The translations under genes and the position numbers were made by a program. The notes below the pieces were generated by a model, which saw only the letters and a list, made by a program, of their open reading frames with translations, did not search any database and was not told where the DNA came from. Below, one piece after another: positions 1-12,200 of a DNA stretch of 64,000 nucleotides (positions are counted from its first letter, which is position 1; each line of letters opens with the position of its first letter). This stretch comes from Callaeas wilsoni (Eukaryota > Chordata > Aves > Passeriformes > Callaeidae): the NCBI GenBank assembly GCA_013398955.1, contig VWPU01002884.1, positions 39,977-103,976 of the forward strand, given 5' to 3'.

Positions 1-48
1 AACACAATACTACCCCTTAGCTGGAGAGCAATTATGTACAATACATAC

Positions 49-237
49 CAAGATCTTGATTATGGGCTTTCTCTTGTCCTTCCAGGTACAGCAGACTATA
101 GCCAGTCCATAACTTCGGCATCCCCTGTGGGCAGAGTGGTTCTCTGTCTGACTGACTGTGAAGGACGAGCAAGAATCCACTTGCAGATCTAATATGGGGG
201 CCTGGTTGTCCTGGGACACCAGTCTGGCCAGGTGGAC
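49..237 (-). CDS. COL4A4: COL4A4 coding exon 44 (helix end and start of NC1)
   Basis: 189 nt, residues 1430-1492 plus one base. Five last triplets to GPH (1444), then NC1 begins: [14 protein letters not shown], followed by [12 protein letters not shown] and [17 protein letters not shown]. This is the first NC1 repeat, with its first cysteine and the GYSLLY core, very close to human alpha-4. Acceptor CCTTCTCCAAG|GTCC, donor CTTG|GTATGTAT. A different frame of this exon is also open but carries no collagen or NC1 pattern. NC1 drives trimer choice and end-to-end joining; its remaining exons are outside the window. Confidence 0.95.
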
Positions 238-3200
238 CTTGGAGAAGGGTAAAAGAAATTTACTTGTATAACATACAGTAAAAGTTCACACCAGCTGTGT
301 GTTAAGGGTTCAATAAGAAGTCCCCAGCTGAATGTAATACAACTTCAAGGCTGTCATGGGCAATAAAGACACAAGTAGACTTCTGTTATCCTTCTTCTGG
401 GAGAGAAATGAACGAGATTGCCACTGAATGCTTGGCACTTGGCTTTGCTATTGTGCCTCTGTCTTGTGCTGTACGGATTAAGAAATGAACTGAAGTGGGC
501 AATGATTTCCCAGACTTACTCACTAGGATGAACAGAACGTCTGGACTGAATTTGAATCCTTGCAGTAACAGTTGATGCCTCTTGCTCACATATGTATTAA
601 ACGCTTAATTTATTAGAGTGCAGTCACAGTTAAAATACAACTTTAATTACTGCCAGACAGTTGCCCCATTAGCCCTGGCTCAGAGATGCATGCCTATTGA
701 TATATGCTGTCTGAGCATGGGTGGTTAATTGCCTTTCTCCTTAATAATGGATGCTGAGAGAAATTTTCTTCCAACAGGTCTTGTTATGAAATCATTCACA
801 AATGCCACTGGCAGTGCTTGAACTGAGAGGGGGCAAGAGGTGTCATGGCATCTCAGGCTAGAGGTGGATGTATCCATGTGGGAACTGGGGGAGTAGAGAG
901 AAAACTGAGTCCGTGCATCATCTCATACATCTGCCCCCCAAAGTCATGCTCCATTCTTACCTTGTGGCCCAGCGTATCCTTGCTCTCCTCGGCTCCCTTG
1001 GTCACCTGGTGGCCCAGGTGCCCCAGGTAACCCATCCTGACCTGGCAGGCCACATGATCCTTCTTCACCTTTTATGCCTAGATAAATACAAAGTACGTGC
1101 TTTTCCTTCATAGGGCTGGATTTAAGGTTCTACATTGTCCAAACACAAAGGCCCAGTCAGCAAAATGGACACCAGGACAGGGAGGTGCAGAACTGCTGCT
1201 GCTGGGAATTCTCTTCACCACTTATTCACCCTGTGACCACAGCAGTAGCTCAGAGGCATGACTTAGGAACAGCAGCTCCTGATAAGGTTTTCCATCCTCT
1301 CCAGAGATCTTGTGTGATTTACAGCTGAAATCAAAGCACTCCCCAACAAACATTATCATGCAAGCCTCGTGCGGAATTGCCATGAGGATCTGTACCATGG
1401 AATGAGCAGTAACTCCTCCTGAGGCAAGCCAAGCTGTCAGCTTTGAGAACCCCATTCAGCAAAGTCTGAGAACACTCCCCGGGAAGCAATGAATGTATTG
1501 GAGTACTTGGAGAACAGGGAGGGACTGCAGAACTGGACTACATCCAGTGGGGAAGGGTAAAGACATTTTTAGGCTCCTGATGGCCTCACCTTTTTGTATT
1601 TCTCACATGTCCATGCATTTTCTATATTAGCAGGGAAGGTGTGGCCGTGACAGTAAAAGATACATCTCATGTAGGGTGCAGATAATGGTGGGCCTGTCCA
1701 CAGGCTACTTAAAACATAATCCGAATTGAACAAAGTAACACTTATCAGGAATTGTTGCACTTAGAAGTGGTTTTCCTCTTTTGATAAAAACCAGTTTTCG
1801 AATGAGGGTGTTTCTCTAGCACCCACCACTGTTGTTGCTCAGTAACGGGGTTTCCTTCCTTGCAGATTTTGCTATTTAACCTGTGAACTGAGTAATTCAA
1901 GGTTGTCTTGCAACATTCAAATTTCCTCCTGTTACCTTTACTGAGAAAATATGAACCAGTCAAAACAATTAACAGCTTTTCTATGTTGGTTGCACAGTTA
2001 TTCAGCCAAAGCTTAAGCACATTGAGGGGTTTTAATAAAATCCATTGCTTTTGCCAATGTGACACTTTCAGGTTGCCTTTCAAGCCAGGAGAAAAATGGA
2101 TTCTCCTATCCTAATGAAGGAAAAGACATTAGTTTTTTTTTTTATTTCTTTCATAAAACCAGTGCAAATATGTGTATCACTTTACCACCTGGTTTTAAAG
2201 AAACCCTTAATGATGTATATAAGGGAAACAGCTGTGTAACCCCAGAAACCCCTTGTAGCTGGCAAATCAACTAAGACGTAAAACTAGAGAGTTAGCTGAA
2301 AACTGCATTGTTTCCTTTCATGATGGGAATGACTGCTGCAGGGAATCTCCTGGGACACAATCATGGATTTTTTTTCTCTGGACACAGTGGATGTCCAGAG
2401 CAGCCAACACAACAAATGGTTTCCCAAGTAGGAAATACCTAAAACCAGACAAGGGATTCCACCATCTAAACCGAAGACACTCTGCAATACAGGCTATGCT
2501 GTGTTTCTATGAAGGTGGCCTCTCTTTTGGGATCACCAGTCCCAGCATCGCTCTTGTTTTCTTTTCCTCTGTCAGAAGAATGTTTCAGTCTCTCATCACT
2601 TCCTTTTAAGACCTCTTTGGTCAGTTTTCTTTGGTGGTAACTTTTTCATGTTCTAACAGATAAGGAGCTCTATTGTAGCCACTTCTCTGACTTCAGTGTC
2701 CTTTTAGGACTTCAGTTAGGAGAGCTTTGGGATTCATTATTGCTAAATTTTAAAGCATGCATATTTTAAACATCCTCCAAATAGGTCTAAACCACAGGGA
2801 TGGTTTGAGGCATTGCTTTATAATTTGGTGGGGAAAAAGGAAAAATACCATTTGAAGAACTTTTTTCTCAACAGTGCCTTATGCTTTTGCCCTCCCTGGC
2901 CCAGGAAATGGGAATGTAGTGCAGGCAGGCTCAAACAGCCTGGTTCAGCTACATTTATCCATCATCCTCAGCATTAACCAGCCCACTTTGTGTTTCTGAA
3001 GACTGTTAATAACTGTTTAAGGAAAAGAGATGGTAAAATACAGAGAAGTAACTCTGGCACTCTGACCCTTTTCAACTTCTTGTCTAAATGGCTGAAATGA
3101 ACATCCAAGCTTTCAAAACATGAGCTTACCTCGGGGTCCAGGGTGGCCTATTGGCCCTGGTAATCCTGAAGAGCCATCCTCTCCTCTTTGCCCTGCTTCC

Positions 3201-6200
3201 CCAGGAGGCCCTGGGATTGTAGGGCATGAATCATCTACTTTTCCTGGTTCACCAGGGTCACCTGGAATGTGTAATGGGAAAGTGAATTGCAAGACTGGCT
3301 AATATGGCTCCCATGAAAAAAATCAACATAAATGTTAGCTGATTTTGGTGTTCAAGAGTATACTTAAAGTATTTTAAAATCTTGAATTATTGAGTCCCAC
3401 TGTTTTTAATTTTACTCTTAGTCTTTTAGCACACTGTTAACAGCGTGGCAAGCCAGTGTTAGCAAGTGTATGTTAGGTGGTCTGTGATCTTTGCCCAGGT
3501 GGGTAAGAAGGCCAATGGCATGCTGGCAGGTCCCACCAATGATGTGGCCAGCTGGACCAGGGCAGAGACCGTTCCCCTGTGCTCAGCACTCGCGAGGCTG
3601 CACCTTGAATCCTGTGTTCAGTTTTTGACCTCCCGCTACAAGAAAGACATTGAGATGCTGGAGCATGTCCAGAGAGAGGCAGTGGAGCTGAGAAGGGTCT
3701 GGAGCACAAGTCTGGTGAGGAGCAGCTGAGGGAACTGAGGGTATTTAGTCTGGAGGAGGGTCAGGAGAGACCTTATTGCTCTATTACAGTTACTTGAAAG
3801 GAGCTTGTAGAGAGTTTCTTCTCCCAGCTAACAAGGGGAAATTGCCTTAATTTTCATCAAGGGAGACTTATATTGGATATTAGGAAATATGTCTTCATGG
3901 GAAGGATTGTCAAGCCCTGGAACAGGCTGCCCAGGGAAGTGGTGGTGTCACCATCCCTGGAGGTATTGAAAGGACGTGTAGATGTGGCACTTGGGGACAT
4001 GGTGTAGGGGTGGCCTTGGCAGTGCTGGGTTAATGGTGGGATTTCATATCTTGAAGGTCTTTTCCAACTTAAACAATTCAATTATTATATGTTTCACATA
4101 TTGGGTATACAGTTTTAGTCTTAGTGTTCCCCAAACTGACTGGAGTTAAAGCCTAAAGCCTACCTACGCAACTTCAGTGCAAACACCTTAGCACATGGAA
4201 AATTTTGCAGTATTTTGCCTATTTTGTTTCTGCAAAACCATCAATAGGCAGGACAAAAAAGCTAGCCCATAACAGCCATTTGAAGTAATTATAATATATA
4301 TTTAAAAAAAAGAATAGCCACATTTTATATATTGAAAGTTACTGGCAGCTTTTGCCTGTTTGCATTTTGGATCAACATTTAGTCAGATGGAGAGTTCAGA
4401 GTTTGTAGTAATCCAGTGTTAGAATTCAAGCTTTTGCTGCGATTTTGGTTAGAAAGCATCTTGTGTGAAAACCAAAAAAAAACCCAAATAACAACTAGAA
4501 ACAAATGTTTCACAAGTCTAATTGACATCCTAGCATGAGAATTCTAAGAAGAGAATTCTCATGACACTGGTGCTATTTATGTATCAGAACTGTGCTCTTG
4601 TAGCAGTACCTGCTATTCCTAGAAACCACGCCAAGGATACCTTCTGATAAGAGCTGAATCTTTCTATACATAAGGGAGCTCCCATGAAAAGAACAATAAT
4701 CAAAAGTCACGAACTTACCTATGAAACCTGAAGGATTTGAAAAATGGAAAGCAGATTGTGGCCATTGTGGTGCAGGTGGAAGCAAGTTTCAGGCATGTAA
4801 ATTAGAGTAAAGAATGGAATGAGAACTGAAATCACTTACGTGAGGTAACATTAGAAACAAATAGTTCAGAAATTTTTACTCAAATGAGAAATCAGTTAAG
4901 CTGGCAACTGCAGGGGTCTTTTTTCTGAGATTGTTTAAATTATCTGCATGCAAGTTAACATTAGTATGATTATATATGAATCGAAAGATCACAGTTACAG
5001 TTGAATGACAATGAACAGCAGGTTCATAAGTACCTGTGGGACCTCTGGGACCAGGTCTTCCTGGAAAACCTTGGTCTCCTGGTTGTCCTATAGCACCAGG
5101 TGGACCCTGTGGGCCATGGACCCCCATAGGACCTGGAAAGAAAACCAAACATAAATAAAATGAAGTCTGGATGCTTGAGTAACAAAAAAATGCTTGGGAG
5201 TCCTCAACTCTGTTGTGTTCAAGAAAGAAATACACATTTTTTATTCTTTCCATGGTCTGGATCTGACTTAAAATTTATGACATTTTTTTCTGTAGAGATT
5301 GGAAGTGATTGGTGTAGATGGGATTTCTCTATAGTGCGTGAAAGAAGCATGTAGATTTCTGTTTTCAAACTAAAGAATCTGTTGATTCATATTGATATGG
5401 GGCAGATGTGAAACTCTGTTAGTTCAAAGACATCTGAATTTTCCATAGTTTCTCAAGACCCCTGAAGAGGGGTCACTGCCTGCTTATCTGGCAAACTCAA
5501 ATGTTTTACCACTTTATTCTCAGAGTGGCAGACGTGTTTTCCAAGCTGTTGGAAGCACATGAATCTGTCTCTACTCTCACCTTCTACCCCAAGCCCACCA
5601 TATCTGCAGGTAAGCAGGCAGAGCTGTGCAATGTCCAGCCTCCCCCCCCTTCTGCCCGGCTCCATCTCCAATGGCCTCCCCCTGGGCACAAGGCTCAGTC
5701 GCAGGGGGCTGGGCATAACTGCACACAGAACTTCAAAATATCTCTGACCATACCCTTTGGGCCTTCTCTTCCTTGGCTCCCTGGAGGGCCTCTGGCTCCC
5801 TGCTGTCCTCGTGGCCCAGGATTACCTGGTGCCCCTCGCATGCCGGTATCACCTGGATCTCCTCGCACAAAGATAGTCTCTCCAGGAGGACCAGGATTCC
5901 CAGGATCACCTACAGGAAAAGAACTTTGTTCTTAATGTACGCACTAAGTATAAACATCTAAAAATAGCCATGGTCTGCTGGTGGGGTTTTTTTATTTTAG
6001 TCTAGGGTTTTGGTTTTTTCTCTAGGATGTAGGACAACCCTTGCATGTTTTTGGAAATACTAGTGGCAGCCGTTGTCCAAGGCTCCGTAAGGAAGACAAT
6101 GATAAGAATAGTTCCCAAAGTTATTTAACTTCTGTGCAAACAGAAGAGGCAGCAAGTTACTGGTACATTCATTGAAACAGTTTCTCTATATTTATATTTT

Positions 6201-9200
6201 ACAGATTTATTACTGTGTTGCTTAATCTGGAGATCTGTATTTTGTCCCTGTTCTGGTGATCTACCCAGTGTTCACTTCTCTGTGTATTCACTGAGGTAGT
6301 GATGGGTTTCTTTATTCCCTGTGCACTTCTATACATTGTTTCACAGACAGCAACCCTCAGGGGTTTTTTACATGATAAAAATTGGTATTTTTAGTTTTAA
6401 TACCTCTGATGCCATCTAAACCAGGTAATCCTTGATCACCTGGAGGACCAGGGGAAGCACTATCGGGACATCTTCCCATAGGTCCAGCGGGTCCAACAAG
6501 TCCTCTTCTACCTAAGGGATCACATTTAAAAAAAAAACAAAACTGAGGTTTTTTAGATTACAGACAGAATTTAGTAAGTAAAAGAATGCTGACATGAGAA
6601 GTCCTGGAGGTAATGTATGCTCCCACTTGTATACTAAACATACCAGTCCCCAGGCTAACGAGGCCATCTTGTCAAAGTAAAAATATTTGTTATCCTTTTA
6701 AATTTTTAATTCTCCCCATAAAATCTGTGTAACCTAAAGAATACATCCTCACATGTTGGCACACTGCCACTGATAGCCACGTTTTCCTGAATTCCAGCAA
6801 TGGGAGAAATGGTAACAATGTAAGCTGAGTGGGGACAATGAAATGATTCTGCCTGGGGCAGGATAACTATTCACAGATTGTTCCTAGCAAAAGGGAGTTA
6901 CGCTGATTCCTAAAAACCTCAGTGAACAAGATGAACTTACTAGCCTTAAATGCATTTTTTTTCCTAATCTTTAATCTGGATTTTTACACAATAAAACATT
7001 TATGCCCTTACTTGTGACAGGCAGAGTTGCAGGTTACCATCACCTGCATAACACTTTTGAACAGTTGCAGCTTGTTAACATGTGGGTTGCATTCTGTTGC
7101 CTTCTCTTTTCTACAAAAAACAAATCTAGTTTCTTCAGTCTTGCTTTTGACCCCATCCTTCCATTTACCTTCTGGTGAATTTTCCCTTATTTGTCAAAGC
7201 TGATCCCAACCATGGGAGACCTCGCCTGTCCTATGTCAAACTGTGTTAATACATCTCAGAATTAAACCTTCTCTTCTTTCCTCAACAGCACCAATCTGTT
7301 GACTTCCCCAGTTCACAAACTGGTAACCAAACTAAGAAAAATGATTGTGTCTTCATCTTAGAATAATTCACCTCACCAGATTTCACCTCTTGCTATTTTT
7401 CTTCCATGTGTTCTGTGACTGTGGCAAGGTCTGGCAGCATAAAGCTGATGTCACTTCTAATCACTAAAGATTAGAATTGCTGAGGCTTGAGTGGGCCTCT
7501 GGAGACTTCCTAGTCTAACCCTGCCCTCAAAGCAGGATCAGCTAGAGCAGGTTTGCCTCAGACTCTGTCCAGCTGGGGTTTGAGCATCTCCAATGACAGA
7601 CACTCCATAACTTCTCCAGGCAACCTGTTCCCATGTTCAATTCCCTTCACAGGGAAAACAAAACTTTTCCTTATATTTAAGTAGAATTTCCTGTACGTCA
7701 ATCTGTGCCCAGTACCTCTTGTCCTGTCACTGGGTATTCTATGAAGGAACCGTCTCCAGGTCCTTCCCATCAGGTACTCACACACATTAACTCCCCCTGA
7801 GCCTTCTCTTCTGGAGCCCAAGCAATTCCTCCTCTCTCAGCCTCTCCTCACAGGACAGATGCTCCAGTCTTTTCACTTTCTCAGTGGCCCTTCCTCATAC
7901 ACTTGCATTCTCCCATTTTTGTGCAATTCCTGTATCACCAAGCTCTAAAATAACCATTGCAATCTTGTGAAGCAGTTCTATCTTGCACTTACATCAGAAC
8001 AGTTGATAGATTTACTATAGTTCTGAGCCTGACAGATCTTCTGCACTCTTTTTCTTCAGGAATTTCTTCCCAAGTGGCAACCCTACCTAGCAGTTCCCTG
8101 AGTCTATTCAAGTCCATAATTTTCTATTTTCATTCTTTCCTATCACATAAACCAGAAATTCTGGAGTCTCTGTATCTCTACTCAGGAAACATCAGCATGT
8201 TACAACAGAAGTGTTTTTAGGGAGAGAAGCTTCTGAGTAATGTTCATATTAACCAGAGTAAGAGCCTGTATGAGCTTAATTTCAACTCTCCAGAGCAGCA
8301 CCTTGGAGAAAACCTTTTCTTACCTGGAAATCCTGGGAATCCCCTTTCTCCAGGAGGGCCTGGAATAGAAATACCAGGCCATCCAGGTTCACCTCTGTCT
8401 CCTTTTGGTCCAATTTCTCCTGAGTATCCTGGGGGCCCTGTCTCACTCTGACCTTTATAGGAAAACAATTATGTACATAAAGCTTACAGCAAGTACAAAT
8501 ACAGATGTGCAGAACTGAAATACCAGTTGCAGATGTTCCTCCTTGCAAGGGTTGCATAGTGCTGTTTTTCTGGTTCTCTCTTGGAAGCTGGATAGAGTTT
8601 TGTTGAATCTGGCCCTAATTCATCACTTTCAAAGAAAGTAATCTTTTTGCATGAATGCTCTTCTTCAGGGGTTATTTTATATGGTGTCATTATTGTCTGT
8701 AACTTGAAATGGAAACTGATTGTGTGGTTCTAAATTTAATTTTCTATCAGCATACATTTGTAATCTTTAGATAGATTATAAGCATTGTTTTTTTAATAGT
8801 GCTTCAAAAGCACCTTTTGAAAGTTGCAAATACATCAGCATGAGTGAAATCCACGTTCCTCTTACGTTTGAGGCACAACTCCCAGGGACTTTAAATGGAG
8901 CTGGGATTTCACAAGTCTCCTTTTAATTTGTTCGTTTCATCTTTTATATATTAAAAAAGAGACTTGGCTCTCCTTTGAATCACCTGCACTGAACTTTTTA
9001 ATTTTATAAACAGCCTTCCAAAACAACTATGTGAGTAATGGGAGTTTGAAAGTTTTCCCCACAAATAACTGCAGGTGTGCCATTAGACATACTTTAGATT
9101 CTGTTTGAAAGTTTAGTCTGAGCCCTAATGATATCTTCTAGGCAAGGCAAACATCAAAATAACATGCACCACTCCTTGCACATTCAGTCATTTAGAAGAT

Positions 9201-12200
9201 TTTCTGTTCCAGTTATTTCTCATCTTTACCTGGAGCTCCTGCAGAACCCTTTTGACCTTTTAGTCCATCCAAGCCATCCAGTCCAGGCAGTCCAGGAAGA
9301 CCTGAGAGATGTTATACAGGTATGACTGGGTACCACAACAATCCTTTACAGTCACAATTAAAAATCAAGCCTTTTTTTAATCTGACAACACATACTGGAT
9401 TGAGATGGGGTATTTGCTGAATTACTGGCAACTGAAGATGAGATCACATTGCACTGCAGTGTTTTTGGAAAGGCAAATGTGAAAAATTTTAAATAACAGT
9501 CATAATACAGTTTCACATCAAAGCAATCAGAATGCACGCTTTTTAATCCTCTAGGTATTTCCATACTGCAGTTAGCAGATTATGGGCTAATGTCTAGAGA
9601 ACCTTGTGTCTGTGGCTGCACTGCTACATGTGGTTGCTACTCTGAAGTTCACCGTGCTACCACTTCACAGACACTGCCTAAGAGGGCTGTAAAGCTGGAA
9701 CTTCTTTACAGCTTCTTTTCAAAATAGAAGTGCAATTTAACCCAGCTGCACCAAAAAGAGGCTAAATTTCCACCTGGCTTGCTTTCTCTGGTCCTGCAGA
9801 TTTCACACAGAAAACGATGCTTTTTTGCATCACTCTGTTACAAAAGCTCTTTGAACTGAACAGCACAAAATCTTTGAAGACAACAAATCTGCAACTGAGA
9901 CCTCTGGGGACACATGGTAGTATATAGAGCAGCTCTGTCACTAGTGATGTTCACTAGCACTGGCTGAGTGTTTGTGATAGTCAGACGTAACTTTTGCTTT
10001 ATAATCTGTGCTTTTTTGAAAATTGCTAAAATACAGTAAGTAAAACCATAGATGGCACTTTTTTATCTATTTTTTTTAAAGTTGAACTAATCTGAGGTTG
10101 TGTTTGTTGTTTGCAATGCAGGGTAAAAATATCTCCATGTCATCAGTGCTTTTTAGCTCCTAAGTTGTATAGATAAAATATCAAATGTGAGAACAAACAG
10201 TTCCTTAGTGCAGACAGCAGTCTGTCACCTGGTGATAGCAACAGGTCTGGCAAAACCGATGGGTCATTTGGTGAAGGTTTCAGAGAGAGGAACAGACTTG
10301 GGATGCCTCTTGCTCCAGAGAGGGACAGTGATCATCAAGGAGCTGAATGATACTGACAGTGCCTATTCCTGTCTCTGTTCCACTTCTGCTGCTCCTATCT
10401 GCCTCCTTTCCTTCCCCTTCAATTCCTCTCCCTGCCCTGCAGGATTCCCAGTCCACTTGCAGTGGTTTTTTCCCACAAGTCTGAATTATCTGTGTGTCTG
10501 TCTCCTTTCCTCTGGCTCCTTCGTGGCACAGAAGATGTGGATTCTCTGCTGGGTGCCTGTGCTCCATCCCAGCATGTCCTGCAGCTCACCAATCTGCCAT
10601 GTATCCAGAGCAGGTATCTTGGGAGAATTTATTGCTCTACTTAAGCACATATGAATGGATATCTCTTTTAAAGTTTATAAACTGGTCGAATTTGGCAAGG
10701 ACAAATTGCTGTAGGAACAGCAATACAAATCAGCTGCTTCACTTGCCAAATTTAAGTGTCCCTAGTTCAAAGATGGGTCATCTGAGAAAGAAAAAAGAAA
10801 AAAGCCCTAGAGTTCTCTAGCAGGTACACCAAAAATTATAATCACATAGCTTTGTTCTCATAAACTGTTGAATTACTTTAGTTAAAATTTAACAAAGGAT
10901 GAATTGAAAAAAAAATAAAATCCAGTGTGTAGCAAACACCACTCTGGAAAAATTTTAAATCCAGAAAATTGTTTGAAAACCTGCAAAACATTGATAAAAT
11001 ACTCTCTGTGTAATCCACTTTATTATATGGGATACTGGTAATCCGACCTGTAATATCTGCTATGACCTTAATTAACTGTTCTTTAACTTTTCATGATGTT
11101 CTAACTTTCATTCCTGCTTTCTGTAGCCTTCTTGTGCTTTGGACATGTTCCCATTTTAAAATTTATGTAAGAGTTGCATTTGGGGAATTTAACAGCGGTA
11201 TTTTAAAATTATTATGAACTCCTAACTAATTTTGGCCCCCAGGTCACCACTGAAAGCTTTTTTGACCTTCAGCTCATTCAGGTAAGATTGATGGCTTGGT
11301 TTACTTGCTTTCCAGGGAATTTCTGACACATTTGCCAACAATCCATTCTAATATCAGCACTTGTAATTCTAGATTTTTGGATTGCTACAGTTCCACATTT
11401 CTAGGTACAGCTGAACTGGCTGACCTGAGCGTGAACCACTGTTTCTGTGTTGTACAGCCCAATTCAGCTTCCACTCACACAAGGCATCCTGCTGATGGTT
11501 TGAGTATTACTTGCTCCATCAAGGATTACTCACACAAGTAAGGCTTGCCAGGCTAAGCCCTTAACTAGTAAAGCTACTGTAATAAAGAAAATGGGATTAT
11601 GTTTTGATAGATGATGTTTAACTTACTTCTTTAAAATCTAGAAGTTCTTTAAAATCCGAAAGTTCAGGCACAAGATCTTTAATGTAACTGAGAACCAATG
11701 AGACTAACGAGGCCATGTACTCAACTATTAATTATCCATTTCATTTCTAATGCTTGGCCCAGCAGTTGTTGAAAACAGCACCAAGATCTATATATCCAGC
11801 TGAATTGGAACACAAATATCAGTCAGTTTTCATTACTGGGTATAGTTTCAAAGGTGCTGACCTTCTTTTCAGCTATGCTGGCAATACACAGAATCCTCAG
11901 CTGAGCAGGCCACTCAGTCTCCAAAGAATTGCCATTTGGGACTGAACTTTCCCCCTGCAGGACGTGTGTTAATTTATGTTCCTGTGCAGGACTTGGGATA
12001 ACTTCTGCACAATATAGTAAAGTGTCTTATGACAAGAAGGAAAGAGCCCATCAGTTATAAAGAAGTTTTCAGCAGAAGAATGCTTTTTTTTTTTTGACCC
12101 CCTTCAGACATCCTTGCCACTGCAGATTTCTGCCTTTGTTACAGCAAATATTGTTTGCAACACTAAAATGTTCTCTTGCATATTATGCACCAGCAGGGAA

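Larger units (their letters stand above)
238..9229. other. Introns 37-43 region (exons 37 to 44)
   Basis: Introns 8453-9229, 6512-8323 (with CR1), 5910-6403, 5133-5753, 3262-5033 (with CR1), 1078-3129 and 238-960. Besides the two CR1 fragments I see nothing in them. Confidence 0.8.

Noticed and set aside
1745..2083. 112-codon minus-strand frame between exons 43 and 42
   Set aside because: No collagen pattern; exons 42 and 43 join directly in phase.
3466..3729. + strand frame that could look like a gene
   Set aside because: It falls mostly in a CR1 3' fragment and is a decayed reverse-transcriptase relic.
5501..5935. 144-codon + strand frame rich in Pro and Gly
   Set aside because: Antisense of exon 40 and its flank. 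Gly-X-Y codons read backward give Pro/Gly-rich shadows; the real exon is on the minus strand.
10187..10654. 155-codon + strand open frame in intron 36
   Set aside because: No recognisable domain or motif, mixed low-complexity Ser/Cys/Leu content, no splice or promoter support.
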